From the NCBI GenBank assembly GCA_027484445.1, contig JAIXSY010000009.1, forward strand, positions 1 through 59,576: a DNA stretch of 59,576 bases. Direction: 5' to 3'. This stretch comes from Verrucomicrobiaceae bacterium. Lineage in GTDB: Bacteria > Verrucomicrobiota > Verrucomicrobiia > Verrucomicrobiales > Verrucomicrobiaceae. The notes under the pieces are model-generated. The model had not been told where the DNA came from. It was given only the letters and a program-made list of their open reading frames with translations, and did not search any database. This document shows, one piece after another, positions 46,701 through 55,609 of the stretch; the stretch's first letter is position 1, and every line of letters starts with the position of its first letter. A program made the position numbers and the translations under genes.

Positions 46701-47006
46701 GATATCGATATCGGTCCCGGCCTCGAAGGTAAGCGTTATGCTCGCTGTACCGTTAGATGCGCTGGACGAGGCCATGTAGAGAAAGCCCTCTACGCCGTTC
46801 AATTGCTGCTCGATGACCTGCGTGACGCTTTGTTCGATGGTTTGCGCGTCGGCACCGGGATATACTACGTTTATGGTCAGCGAAGGAGGAGCAACTTCCG
46901 GATACTGCTCTACAGGAAGAGCCCTGAGAGCGAGCACTCCCGCAAGCAGAATGCCAAGCGACACAACCCAGGCAAAGATGGGCCGGTCGATAAAAAAGCG
47001 CGCCAT
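43773..47006 (-). CDS. RND efflux transporter, AcrB/MexB-type (HAE1)
   Basis: A 1077-residue inner-membrane pump of normal HAE1 length. It starts MARFFIDRPIFAWVVSLGIL and has 12 transmembrane helices and two large periplasmic loops. GILVDDAIVVIENVERIM near residue 400 holds the conserved Asp pair for proton relay. It exports hydrophobic compounds from the periplasm and inner leaflet, driven by protons. The substrate is not predictable. It sits between the adaptor gene (3 bp) and the channel gene (overlap). Confidence 0.95.
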   Translation of the reverse strand: MARFFIDRPIFAWVVSLGILLAGVLALRALPVEQYPEVAPPSLTINVVYPGADAQTIEQSVTQVIEQQLNGVEGFLYMASSSASNGTASITLTFEAGTDIDIAQTEVQNRLSTVEARLPEEVRRQGITVRQANAGFLLIVALTSRDKGLNSTDLGNIASSQIIDELRRVQGVGDVTLFGSAYAMRIWLDPEALASYNLSPGAVLAAVREQNAQIAGGSIGALPLEKGQQITATIASEGRFSTVEEFENIILRANSGAAVVRLGEVARIEIGAQSYATSTTLNGQPMAGMAVQLGTGANALAVAEGVKARMAELEAGLPSEVSWSIPYDTTPFVQASVNEVVKTLIEAMVLVFLVMYLFLQSVRATLIPALVVPIALAGACLGLWLFGFSINVLSLFGMVLAIGILVDDAIVVIENVERIMREEGLSPFEATRKAMDQITTAIIGITLVLIAVFIPMAFFPGSTGGIYRQFSVTLAIAIFFSAFLALSLTPALCATFLKPIAEARPLESEGKNAAFATSASGWKSWSFRANNLGRRFFGAFNRWFHRMEARYESANTRVLSRPKRAMAVFTALVALTLLLFVRLPTAFLPTEDQGFLITAVQAPPGATLERMDEALKPITDFWLEQEEVSSLVVVRGFSFFGQGQNNTLMFASLKPWEERSSNESSAGSLLERAMGLFLRNDKATAFVIQPPAIRSLGQASGFTLKLQDRAGLGREALQAARDQLLAAASQSSVLSGLRPEDQGPSPEVKVDIDRVQARALGLSMTEVNTALSITFGSAYANDFTRDGRILQVLVQADAPFRMTPEDVLALRIPNAAGKLVPFGAFATAQWSAAPASLARYNGYPAMTLSGTAAPGESSGTALEEMERLAGELPQGIGYEWTGISYEEKQAGGQIGLLLGLSVVVVFLVLAALYESWSIPLSVLLIVPMGILGAVLLSMLRGLSADVYFNVGLITIIGLAAKNAILIVEFAIEEERAGCSPLEAVKAAARLRLRPIIMTSLAFAMGMIPLVLASGAGAASRVAVGTGVLGGMIAATVLGIFLIPALYLVVRSIAGAKGEKIAVNDVVTSGSPNPQESD

Positions 47007-47009
47007 CGG

Positions 47010-48164
47010 TCAACGCTCCTTCGCCGGCACCACGCGCGGCACATTGCTTGGAGCCGCGTTTATCGGCTTTACAGCCACGCCAGGGCGCAGCTTCTGGATA
47101 TTGCTGACAACCACTTTATCGCCTGGCTTCAAGCCATCTTCGACAATCCATCGACCCCCGATCAGTGCACCTAATCGAATCGGGCGGTTGGCCACCGCCC
47201 CTGTGCGGTCGACGACGAATACGGATCCACCCCGCTCGGAGAGCACAACAGCACGTTGTGGGATGGTAATGCCTTCCTTCAACTGCCCAATGAACAGCTT
47301 TGCCCGAACAAATTCGCCAGGGAGCAAAACGCCGGTTGGATTAGGAAACTCGGCGCGCAGATCGACGGTACCCGTCTCTTCATCGACGGACAGCGCCAGA
47401 AAATTGATATACCCAGAAATGGGATACTCGGACCCGTCGGCGAAGCTCAGCCTGACTTCAACCCGCCCATTTTCGTCAAGAGCCAATCTGCCGCTCGAGA
47501 CAGCGCGGCGTAATGCAAGAACTTCGGTGGCAGCTTGGGCGAAGTTTACATAAACTGGCCGACTCTGCTCGATGCGCGTCAAAAGTGTTCCCTCGGTCTG
47601 GCTCACCAGCGCGCCTTCGGTGACTTCGGCGCGCCCTGCTCGCCCGGCAATCGGTGCGCGGACTGTGGTGTAATTCAGTTGTAGGGATGCCGCTTCGAGC
47701 TGGGCGCGGGTCTGCGCGACATTTGCTTCGGCTTCTCGCGCTGCGGCAAGGGCTGCATCATACTCCTGACTGCTGATGGCATTTTCGGCAACGAGGGGTT
47801 TGTATCTTTCCACCACCGCTCGGGCGTTGGCTGCGGTGGCTTTTGCTCGTTCGAGCGAAGCACGAGTTTGTGCAAAAGTGGCCCTCAATTCCCTCGGGTC
47901 GATAAGGAACAATGGCTGACCAGCTTGGACATCGGTTCCTTCGACGTAAAGCCGCCGCTGCACGATGCCCGTGACACGCGCGCGCACTTCAGCCATCCGA
48001 ACGGGCTCAACTCGGCCTGGCAGCTCAATCACGTTCGGCACGGCTTGCGGCGCAATGGTCACGACTTCAACCGGAAGCGGCGGCGGCGGCGACGGTGGAT
48101 CGTTCCGGCCTGAACATCCTGCAAAGGCCAGCAGGGCCAAGAGGGCCGTGAAGCAGCGCGACAT
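47010..48164 (-). CDS. RND periplasmic adaptor (AcrA/MexA-type)
   Basis: A 384-residue adaptor with a lipoprotein signal (FAGCSGRNDPPSPPPPLP, Cys at 17) and a Pro-rich linker. The lipoyl domain, a coiled coil near 95-145 and the beta-barrel follow in the usual order, with GRAGRAEVTEGALVSQTEG as a family marker. It links the RND pump to the outer-membrane channel. It is the first gene of the operon and is preceded by a TetR-type operator shared with the divergent regulator. Confidence 0.94.
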   Translation of the reverse strand: MSRCFTALLALLAFAGCSGRNDPPSPPPPLPVEVVTIAPQAVPNVIELPGRVEPVRMAEVRARVTGIVQRRLYVEGTDVQAGQPLFLIDPRELRATFAQTRASLERAKATAANARAVVERYKPLVAENAISSQEYDAALAAAREAEANVAQTRAQLEAASLQLNYTTVRAPIAGRAGRAEVTEGALVSQTEGTLLTRIEQSRPVYVNFAQAATEVLALRRAVSSGRLALDENGRVEVRLSFADGSEYPISGYINFLALSVDEETGTVDLRAEFPNPTGVLLPGEFVRAKLFIGQLKEGITIPQRAVVLSERGGSVFVVDRTGAVANRPIRLGALIGGRWIVEDGLKPGDKVVVSNIQKLRPGVAVKPINAAPSNVPRVVPAKER

Positions 48165-48204
48165 GGGAGAGGATCCTTCGGCTTCTGTTTTTATGGATGA
48201 ATCG

Positions 48205-48222
48205 GTGTAATGGCTATTACAC
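48205..48222. promoter_or_regulatory. Palindromic operator between the RND operon and its TetR gene
   Basis: GTGTAAT-GGCT-ATTACAC has perfect 7-bp arms. It lies 40 bp before the adaptor gene and 28 bp before the TetR gene. On the minus strand a TTGACA at 48230-48225 sits just upstream of it, so the operator falls in the -35/-10 interval of the pump promoter. It is the natural binding site for the divergent TetR regulator. Confidence 0.75.
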
Positions 48223-48224
48223 GG

Positions 48225-48230
48225 TTGTCA
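48225..48230 (-). promoter_or_regulatory. Likely -35 element of the RND operon promoter
   Basis: The minus strand reads TTGACA, an exact consensus -35. The -10 element downstream would fall within or just past the palindrome and is not clear. Occupancy by the TetR protein would cover it. Confidence 0.5.
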
Positions 48231-48249
48231 ATTACCACATAAAGTCCGA

Positions 48250-48879
48250 ATGGTTCCCGTGATGGAGCAATCGTCTCAAAACTGTCGCTTGGAGCGCCGC
48301 AAGGGGGCTATCGTCGCGGCTGCGCGGGACCTGTTTATCAAGAACGGTTTCGAGCAAACAACGCTTGCCGAAATCGTTAATCGTTCGGGCGGGTCTTTAT
48401 CGACCGTATACAAGCTCTTTGGAAATAAAGACGGGCTTCTCGAGGCAGTCGTGCTAAAAAATGCGGCCTCAGGCGAAGCAATTGTTCGCGACGCTATGGA
48501 AGCCGGCTTGGCGCCAGGTCCCACGCTGCATCAGGTGGCCGAAGGGCTTCAGAAGCTTTTTCTTCACCCTGACGTAGTGGCAATCGTTCGCATCGTTATT
48601 GGCCGAAGTGTCAGCGACCCTCGATTTGCAAGAAGGTTCTTCGAACGTACCGCTAATCGTACGAGGGACGCAATGCGCGAGCTATTCGCGCGTTGGCAAG
48701 AAGCAGGATACTCCATGCAGGGTACTCCTGATTTTCTGGCGGATCAATTTATGAGCTTGTTCTCAACCGATCTACAAAGGCAGGCATTCAGCTATGGTGT
48801 GATAGGGACAACCTCGCGCGAGATGATCGCAGCACGCACGGATTTTTTCCTGAAGGCAGCAGAAATTTTGCCGCCCTAG
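48250..48879 (+). CDS. TetR-family repressor, probable regulator of the RND pump
   Basis: A 209-residue protein. Residues 15-60 form the TetR HTH (RKGAIVAAARDLFIKNGFEQ, TTLAEIVNRSGGSLSTVYKL), and the rest is the helical ligand-binding domain. It probably binds a pump substrate and leaves the operator at 48205-48222. It is divergent from the RND operon with an 85-bp gap, the usual AcrR/MexR layout. The ATG at 48250 has no strong ribosome-binding site; an ATG at 48262 is an alternative. Confidence 0.9.
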   Translation: MVPVMEQSSQNCRLERRKGAIVAAARDLFIKNGFEQTTLAEIVNRSGGSLSTVYKLFGNKDGLLEAVVLKNAASGEAIVRDAMEAGLAPGPTLHQVAEGLQKLFLHPDVVAIVRIVIGRSVSDPRFARRFFERTANRTRDAMRELFARWQEAGYSMQGTPDFLADQFMSLFSTDLQRQAFSYGVIGTTSREMIAARTDFFLKAAEILPP

Positions 48880-49309
48880 TCATGCCCCCCCCTTTGCGGT
48901 CCAGCTCACGCCTTTCTTCGCAGACCGGTAAGAAATGCTGAGACATTCTGGTCCGCCCACCGCGAATCCTGTTCTGCTGCATCAGAAGCGATCAGTCCTG
49001 TCAGTGAGAGATTCTTGCCAAGACTGCATGCTCAGAGCGATCGCGGTCTGCCATTAGCTCCACGGCGTATCCCCTTGGCCGGCCTTTAACCGTTCCCAGC
49101 ACAATAACGGCAGGGCAGGCCGAGCCAAAGGCGGACCCGGGCAAGTAGTCGCCAGGATCGCGCATGCGACTCGCCGTCTCGCGTGCAGCTGGGCGGCCTT
49201 GATGTTGCAGGTTGGTCACAGTGTGAAATTGGTTGCTCTGTCCAGTTGACGCGAAACGATGCATCCGCAAAACGCAATAGCCAAAACAGACAAGAATTGA
49301 GAGGTCATC
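48880..49309. other. Spacer between TetR and the first TonB receptor
   Basis: No supported gene. A minus-strand frame covers part of it and runs on through the receptor gene as an antisense shadow. The promoter of the receptor gene must be near its end. Confidence 0.4.
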
Positions 49310-51649
49310 ATGCAGAAACATATGCTGTTCCGGCGCTCGTTGGCATTGCTGCTTTCCACGGCTGCCATAAGCCCATTTGCCGCGCACGCTCAGGACGCCG
49401 AGCCGCAAAACCAGCAAGAGACGAGTGCTAACTCGCTCGACGCGATCAACGAAATTCTCGTTACCGGAACCAAGACCAAGGATGCCGAGAACGTGCAGGA
49501 CGTGCCGCTGGCCGTTACGGCGTTCAACGCCAGTACACTCGAAGCTTTCAAGATCCGCAACATCGCTGGCCTTTCGTTTCAAGCGCCGAGCGTCAGTCTC
49601 GACGATGTGGGCACGACCCGCGGCGCGGCCAACTTCACGATCCGTGGCGTCGGCATCAACTCGTCGATCCCCTCGATCGACCCGACCGTGGGCGTCTTCG
49701 TTGACGGCGTGTATCTCGGCATCAACGGGGGCGTGGTGTTCGACCTGTTCGACCTCGATAGCGTTGAAGTGCTGCGCGGCCCGCAGGGTGTGCTGTTTGG
49801 CCGCAACGTCACCGGCGGCGCGGTGGTGATCAACACCGGCAACCCGACCGAGGATTTCCGCGGCAAGTTCCGCGCGGCGGTCGACGGCCCGATCGACAGC
49901 GGCCGCGGCGGCGCCAACTACACCGTCAGCGGCGTGATCTCCGGCCCGATCGTCGAGGACGTGCTGCTGTTCAAGGTCGGCGCCTATTACAACAAGGACG
50001 AAGGCTACTTCACGAACCTGTTCGACAATTCGAACCACGGTGCAGCCGAAACCAAGATCCTGCGTGGCGCGCTGGAAGCCCGCCTCGGCGGCCTGACCCT
50101 GCTCGGCAAGCTCGACTACTTCGAGAGCGACGGCGACGGCCCGTCCAGCCAGAACCGGGCTCTTTTTGACCGAAATTCGTTCGATTTCTCGATTGATGAG
50201 CCGGGCAATTACGCGAACGAAATCTGGACCGGTTCACTTACCGCGACGGTTGATATCGGTGCCGGCACACTGACCAACGTGTTTGGCTGGCGCAAGTATG
50301 ACGCCACCACCCTCGGCGATATCGACGCCACACCTCTCTTTCTGTTCCATTCCTTTACCGAAACGGCACAGGAGCAATTTTCAAACGAGCTGCGTTATGC
50401 CATTTCGCTCGACAGCCTAGACTTGACCGTTGGCGGGTTTTGGTTCGAACAAGATCTTGCCTACACCGAAGAACGCAGCCTGCGCCGTGACCTGCCGGTG
50501 AACCTGCAACCCCCGCGCTTCTGGGGCGGCGGTTCGCAGAACCACGAAGTGATCGGTGTGTTCGCCAACGCCCAGTGGGAATTTGTTGACAATCTGTCGC
50601 TGATCGCGGGCATCCGCTGGAATCAGGAAACTAAGGATGCAGGCGTCACCTTCATCCGTCCGCGGCCAACCTGTTCGGTGGTCCAAGGCACCTGCCCGAC
50701 ATCGGGCACCAACCCCTTCGTTCCCGGAGAGAGCAACGGCTTCACAGATCGCGTGCGTTTCCGCAACGTCTCGCCAAAGCTCGGTTTACAATACGAGTTC
50801 GCGGACAGCCAGGTCTATGGGCACTGGAGCCGCGGTTTCCGTTCGGGTGGCTACAACTTCCGCATAACCGACGTCGCGCTGTTCAATCGCATTCTTGCTG
50901 CTACCGATGGCGCGCTGGGCTTCGACGAAGAGCAGGTCGACACCTACGAAGTCGGGGGCAAGTTCCAGACGGCCGACCGTTCGTTTACACTCAATCTTGC
51001 TGGTTATGTGACCAAGATCGGCAATATGCAGCGTGAGGTGAACACGGCAGGCCCTTCGGGCGTCGTTCAGAATATTGTTAATACTGCCGATGCCACCATC
51101 ATGGGCATTGATGCCGAAGCCCGCATGCGGGTGTCGGACTCGCTGGTTTTCACCGCCAACCTCGGCCTGATTGACGCGGAATACGACAGCCTATTGTTCA
51201 ATATCGGCAGTTCCGACGGTATCACCGGTAATCCGGCGGATTCGCTGGGCCTTAGCATACCGCGCGTCTCGCCTGTCACTGTGGGTGCCGGTTTCATCCA
51301 CGAACTCGACCTCGGGAGCAGTAACATCCTCACGCGGGTGAACTACCAGTATCGCGACAAAGCGGCCTACACGGACGACAACCTGGGATGGCTGAACGAT
51401 TTGAGCATGCTGGAAGCCAACATTACTTGGAACACACCGGTCGACGGGCTGTCGCTCTCAATCTACGGGCGCAACCTGCTCGATCAGGTGCAGGAAGGGG
51501 GCGACACACAGGTACCCTTCGGTCCGACCTTCCCTGGTTCAACCTCGACTGGCGTGCGCCGTCCGTTCGGACTGCAACCCACCGCCGGCACCTTCTCACC
51601 GCTGATGCGTGGCCGGAACGTGGGTATCGAAGCTCTGTTTGAGTTTTAA
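49310..51649 (+). CDS. TonB-dependent receptor, ligand unknown
   Basis: A 779-residue outer-membrane protein. The signal peptide ends near AAHAQD. EILVTGTKTKDAENVQDVPL has a TonB-box-like start, then the plug (FTIRGVGINSS, VEVLRGPQGVLFGRNVTGG) and a barrel ending in VGIEALFEF with the terminal Phe of the family. It imports a scarce nutrient using TonB energy. The sequence does not reveal the ligand; sphingomonads have many such receptors for glycans, aromatics and siderophores. GAGAGG lies before the ATG. It is not in an operon with any transport or enzyme gene here. Confidence 0.93.
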   Translation: MQKHMLFRRSLALLLSTAAISPFAAHAQDAEPQNQQETSANSLDAINEILVTGTKTKDAENVQDVPLAVTAFNASTLEAFKIRNIAGLSFQAPSVSLDDVGTTRGAANFTIRGVGINSSIPSIDPTVGVFVDGVYLGINGGVVFDLFDLDSVEVLRGPQGVLFGRNVTGGAVVINTGNPTEDFRGKFRAAVDGPIDSGRGGANYTVSGVISGPIVEDVLLFKVGAYYNKDEGYFTNLFDNSNHGAAETKILRGALEARLGGLTLLGKLDYFESDGDGPSSQNRALFDRNSFDFSIDEPGNYANEIWTGSLTATVDIGAGTLTNVFGWRKYDATTLGDIDATPLFLFHSFTETAQEQFSNELRYAISLDSLDLTVGGFWFEQDLAYTEERSLRRDLPVNLQPPRFWGGGSQNHEVIGVFANAQWEFVDNLSLIAGIRWNQETKDAGVTFIRPRPTCSVVQGTCPTSGTNPFVPGESNGFTDRVRFRNVSPKLGLQYEFADSQVYGHWSRGFRSGGYNFRITDVALFNRILAATDGALGFDEEQVDTYEVGGKFQTADRSFTLNLAGYVTKIGNMQREVNTAGPSGVVQNIVNTADATIMGIDAEARMRVSDSLVFTANLGLIDAEYDSLLFNIGSSDGITGNPADSLGLSIPRVSPVTVGAGFIHELDLGSSNILTRVNYQYRDKAAYTDDNLGWLNDLSMLEANITWNTPVDGLSLSIYGRNLLDQVQEGGDTQVPFGPTFPGSTSTGVRRPFGLQPTAGTFSPLMRGRNVGIEALFEF

Positions 51650-51651
51650 TG

Positions 51652-51675
51652 ATCGCACCCTAAGCGGGGTGCGAT
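51652..51675 (+). other. Hairpin directly after the receptor stop
   Basis: ATCGCACCC and GGGTGCGAT pair perfectly around a 6-nt loop, three bases beyond the stop. No T tract follows, so it may protect the 3' end instead of terminating. Confidence 0.5.
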
Positions 51676-52144
51676 ATGCTTGCTCACGCGACCTGAAGGT
51701 CGCGTCGCTGCGGGCGGCCGCTTGGCCCTGCGATTGCATTGCAACCGACGTCGGCCACAGGCGAACAAGGATGGGGCGCTCCGGGAACGGGGCGCCCCCT
51801 TATTGTTTTCAACCTTACCCGCGCACTTTACAACCGACTAGGCCAGCGACCTCATTCGACCATCACGGGAGACGGAGAGAGCGCTGTCTCAATGGCTTGT
51901 GTGCTCTCATGACGGGTCGACATTTCTGCAAGGACCGTGCCTTGCTTCCGCTCTATCAAGCTATCCAACACCAACCTTAAATGGCTTTACTAATTTCAAA
52001 TCTTCGCATAGCTTCTCACTTGCGAGGATGGCACTCTCTCCCCTCCTCAAGAAAGCTTCAGGGCGATCCAAAGGTGGGCGCTTTTGAGCATCGCAAGCCG
52101 CTGCGAGGTAGAACGTCTCAGCCGACGAACGGAGAGGATACAAA
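51676..52144. other. Spacer between the two TonB receptor genes
   Basis: No gene is supported. It holds the terminator at 51773-51809 and, near its end, must hold the promoter of the second receptor. Bases 51955-52090 are AT-richer than the neighbours. Confidence 0.45.
51773..51809 (+). terminator. Rho-independent terminator of the first receptor gene
   Basis: GGGGCGC and GCGCCCC form a 7-bp stem around a 12-nt loop, followed by CTTATTGTTTT. It lies 125 bp past the stop of the first receptor, after the hairpin at 51652. Confidence 0.75.
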
Positions 52145-55084
52145 ATGAAAACTAGGGCGATGATACTGGCGAGTGCCGCAGTTGTTGTGGCTTGTCCGCA
52201 CGCGGCTAATGCGCAGGAGAATACTGAAAGCGGCCCTGATGCGGATAGCTCTGTAATCATCGTCACAGCGCAACGGCAGTCGCAAAGCCTTCAAGAGGTA
52301 CCCATTGCTGTTTCCGCTTTCGACGCCGAAGCGCTCGGAAGCCAGCAAATTGAAAATGCGTCGGATCTACAACTAACACTGCCAAACGTGTCCTTCTCAA
52401 AGGGCAATTTCACCGCCGCATCTTTTACAATACGCGGAATTGGTGATCTATGCGTAGGCGTCACATGTGATGCGGCAACAGCTATTCATGTGAACGGTTC
52501 CCCGCTCTTTGGAACACGGTTATTTGAAACAGAATATTTCGATTTAGAAAGAGTGGAAGTTCTGCGCGGGCCGCAAGGAACGCTGTTCGGACGTAATGCG
52601 ACATCCGGGGTGGTGAATTTCGTTACAGCGAAACCCGACCTGGGGGCCTTCGGAGCGTCCGGTGAGTTGGAATATGGCAACTACAACAGCATCAGGGTCG
52701 AAGGGATGGTTAACGCTCCAATCACCGACACGATTGGTGTCCGATTGGCCGGCTTCTATCTCAATCGGGACGGGTATACCACGAATGTCTTCGACGGAAC
52801 GGACATTGATGACCGTGATATGTATGCCTTCCGAGGCTCTTTAAGGTTCGAACCAACTGTCGATACTACAATAGACTTGATGGGCTATTACTTCCGTGAA
52901 AAAGATAATCGACTGCGCAACCAAAAGCAAACTTGTCAGCGTGATCCTCTTGGTGTTCTTGGCTGCCTGAACAATCGGCGTGATTTTGATATCACTAACG
53001 CCAACTCAACGGTCGGCGCTACGCTTAGCTCACGAGAATTTTTCGCCCTTCAGGGCATTCCGTCTGCCTTGGGTCTCGGAAGCCTGTACGGCCCAGACGC
53101 GTTCAGCGGGTTTAACGAACCCAGTGATGTCCGCGTGGTCAATACAGCATATACGCCTTTTTATTTTGCTGATGAGTTACAGTTACAGGCCCGTTTGGAG
53201 CAGAGGTTGGGGGATCTCTCTCTATCTGTGACGGGAATTTACCAAGACACACAAGTCGACTCCCGTCAGGATTACTTTCTTGGCATTCAGAATCGCAGCA
53301 CGTTTGCTCCAGCTCTGAATGCGCTATCCAGTTTTGCGACTGTTGGCATACCAACAGGTCTTCCTGCGCCGGCGCCCGCAGTTGTTCCCGGCTCCGCCGC
53401 CTACTTCGCACCAATCGCCCAAGCCCTCATACCGAGCGGACCACAGGGCGTGTTATGCACTTCCGACAATGATGACGGTAATAGGGGCGCATTCGAAGGC
53501 AACTCGCGCTGCTCTGAAACGCCACTCTCCTTCGATAGATCGGCGGAGCGCCGAAAGTCATGGAGCGCGGAGGTTCTTCTCTCTAGTGATTTTGATGGCA
53601 GCTTCAATTTTCTTCTGGGCGGCATCTATGCCCGCTCAAAAACAACAGACAACAGTTATTATGTAAATTCCTTCGCGCTCGATTACGCAAGCGCAATGCT
53701 GGGGTCATTTTCTACGTTGTCCGCCGGTGCTCCACCTTCATATTTTGCCACGTCAATGTTTAACAACAATTCTCTTGAGGCCAATTTGGAAAGTTTCGGA
53801 CTGTTCGGCGAGGTGTACCTCGATCTTACAGACCGGCTGACCTTCACTGGCGGTCTACGTTACAATGACGACACGAAGAACGTTTCTGCACGGACGACAT
53901 TGATCAGTTTCCTCAATCCCTACGCCAATGATGGCGATCCGTTCGACAGCCCGATTACACCCCTTGTGGGCCCTTCAGGGCTCTTTGATGCCGATCCTGG
54001 AGTGCCCGGGCAGCAGCTACTCCAATTCCGAGAGGTTGGATTTGATGAAATCACAGGCAGAGCTGTTCTGAACTTTGAGGCGACGACTGATAACTCGTTC
54101 TATGCATCGTATTCCAGAGGTTACAAATCAGGAGGAATCAATCCGCCACTTTCCCCGGTTTTTGCGGTGGCCGAAAGCTTTGGATCGGAAACCATTGACG
54201 CCTTTGAAATCGGTTCGAAAAATATTTTTGCAGATGGGGCCTTACAACTCAATGCAACCGCATTCTATTATAAATATAGTGGCTTGCAGCTCAGCAGGAT
54301 TGTTGCCCGGACTTCAGTTAATGATACGATTGACGCGAACATATGGGGAGTTGAAGTCGAATCAGTAATAAGGCCCGATCCCGATTGGGTCATCAATTTG
54401 ACCTTCAGCTATCTCAACGCAGAGGTAGCTGGAGATCAATTCTTCTCAAATCCTCGCGATCCCGGAGGCGGCGATCCGGACGCCGTCATCATCAAGGACA
54501 TCAGCAATGGTGCGCATTGTGCAGTGACCGGTCCCGCGCCGGGCGTCGCGGATGCCTTTGTTGCGGGGGTGAACGCAGCCTTGGGTCTCCGCGCTCCTCA
54601 GGAGTTCCCTGGCGACGGGAATATTGCATCAAGCGGTGCTTTCAGCGTTTGCGAAGTTTTGGCTGGTGCCGTGCCGTCAAACAGCGGCATTGCGGTACTT
54701 AGCCCTGGGGTCGAAGTGAATATCAACGGCAACAAATTGCCCCAAGCCCCCGAGATGAAAGTCTCCGTTGGCGTGCAGTATACCGCTGAATTGAAGAACG
54801 GCATGACGATTGTACCTCGTTTTGATATTGCCCTGACCGGAGAACAATACGGCAATATCTTTAATGGAAGGATCAATCGGATCGAGCCTTTCGTTCAGGC
54901 GAATGCTATCATTCAACTCAATAGTGCTGATGAACGCTGGTTTGCGCGTGGGTTCATCCAGAACATATTTGATAGTAATTCTGTGACAGGACTTTATCTC
55001 ACAGATGCCTCCTCTGGGAATTTTACCAACATCTATACGCTCGACCCACGCAGGTATGGCATCGCCGTTGGATTCAATTTCTGA
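52145..55084 (+). CDS. Large TonB-dependent receptor, ligand unknown
   Basis: A 979-residue outer-membrane receptor, longer than usual. The signal peptide ends near ANAQE, SVIIVTAQRQSQSLQEVPI is the TonB-box and plug entry, VEVLRGPQGTLFGRNATSG is the plug marker, and the barrel ends in GIAVGFNF. Several Cys pairs stand in extracellular loops (CVGVTC, CQRDPLGVLGC, CTSD...SRC). The gene is visibly less GC-rich than the first receptor and uses more A/T-ending codons, which suggests transfer from another source. GGAGAGG precedes the ATG. The ligand is unknown. Confidence 0.92.
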   Translation: MKTRAMILASAAVVVACPHAANAQENTESGPDADSSVIIVTAQRQSQSLQEVPIAVSAFDAEALGSQQIENASDLQLTLPNVSFSKGNFTAASFTIRGIGDLCVGVTCDAATAIHVNGSPLFGTRLFETEYFDLERVEVLRGPQGTLFGRNATSGVVNFVTAKPDLGAFGASGELEYGNYNSIRVEGMVNAPITDTIGVRLAGFYLNRDGYTTNVFDGTDIDDRDMYAFRGSLRFEPTVDTTIDLMGYYFREKDNRLRNQKQTCQRDPLGVLGCLNNRRDFDITNANSTVGATLSSREFFALQGIPSALGLGSLYGPDAFSGFNEPSDVRVVNTAYTPFYFADELQLQARLEQRLGDLSLSVTGIYQDTQVDSRQDYFLGIQNRSTFAPALNALSSFATVGIPTGLPAPAPAVVPGSAAYFAPIAQALIPSGPQGVLCTSDNDDGNRGAFEGNSRCSETPLSFDRSAERRKSWSAEVLLSSDFDGSFNFLLGGIYARSKTTDNSYYVNSFALDYASAMLGSFSTLSAGAPPSYFATSMFNNNSLEANLESFGLFGEVYLDLTDRLTFTGGLRYNDDTKNVSARTTLISFLNPYANDGDPFDSPITPLVGPSGLFDADPGVPGQQLLQFREVGFDEITGRAVLNFEATTDNSFYASYSRGYKSGGINPPLSPVFAVAESFGSETIDAFEIGSKNIFADGALQLNATAFYYKYSGLQLSRIVARTSVNDTIDANIWGVEVESVIRPDPDWVINLTFSYLNAEVAGDQFFSNPRDPGGGDPDAVIIKDISNGAHCAVTGPAPGVADAFVAGVNAALGLRAPQEFPGDGNIASSGAFSVCEVLAGAVPSNSGIAVLSPGVEVNINGNKLPQAPEMKVSVGVQYTAELKNGMTIVPRFDIALTGEQYGNIFNGRINRIEPFVQANAIIQLNSADERWFARGFIQNIFDSNSVTGLYLTDASSGNFTNIYTLDPRRYGIAVGFNF

Positions 55085-55609
55085 TGCTGGATTTGAATCA
55101 CAAGCTGCCGAACGGGCGCTGTCTAACCGTCGCGCGTCGACCTTTAACCTATGGCGGGCTCGCCTTTAGGAGATTTCAGGTGGGCGCCTAGAAGAAGCTA
55201 ACTGTTGATTTCTCGGGGCGGAGCGCTCGCAGCAATGGCGGCGCTCGCCTTTCGACTTGGTGATCAAGTTCGAGAAATTGACGCTACAGGGTCCATCCGG
55301 CAGATGGCCGCCTTGGGTGGGTTGGTAGCTTGCGCTTTAGGAGTACTTTTATGAGTGCGCTTTTAAGCGGTCGTTGGGGCACGTCGGGGCCCGTATGCAG
55401 GTGGTTGAAGCGAAACCAGAAACGATCTCTCTACTCTCTCACGTTCTTTGCCTACAGCTTATACTTGGAGCGCAACACGCACGGATTACATATAGGCTTA
55501 GCGCTTTGACCTTTGAGGTAGATGCAGGTTAACGTTGCTGCCGCATATTAATTTGCTTCGAAGTCGATTAGCGATTGGACGCGTATCTACCAGCTAAAGG
55601 GGAGTGGTT
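55085..55609. other. Intergenic region of about 520 bp
   Basis: No supported gene and no clear terminator or repeat. The last 100 bp are AT-rich and must carry the promoter of the secreted protein gene (a TTTGACC at about 55507 is one possible -35). Confidence 0.4.

Noticed and set aside
49001..50038. 345-aa minus-strand open frame across the first TonB receptor
   Set aside because: Most of it is antisense to a receptor with unmistakable plug motifs. The part beyond the receptor (49001-49300) looked slightly protein-like, but gave no recognised family.
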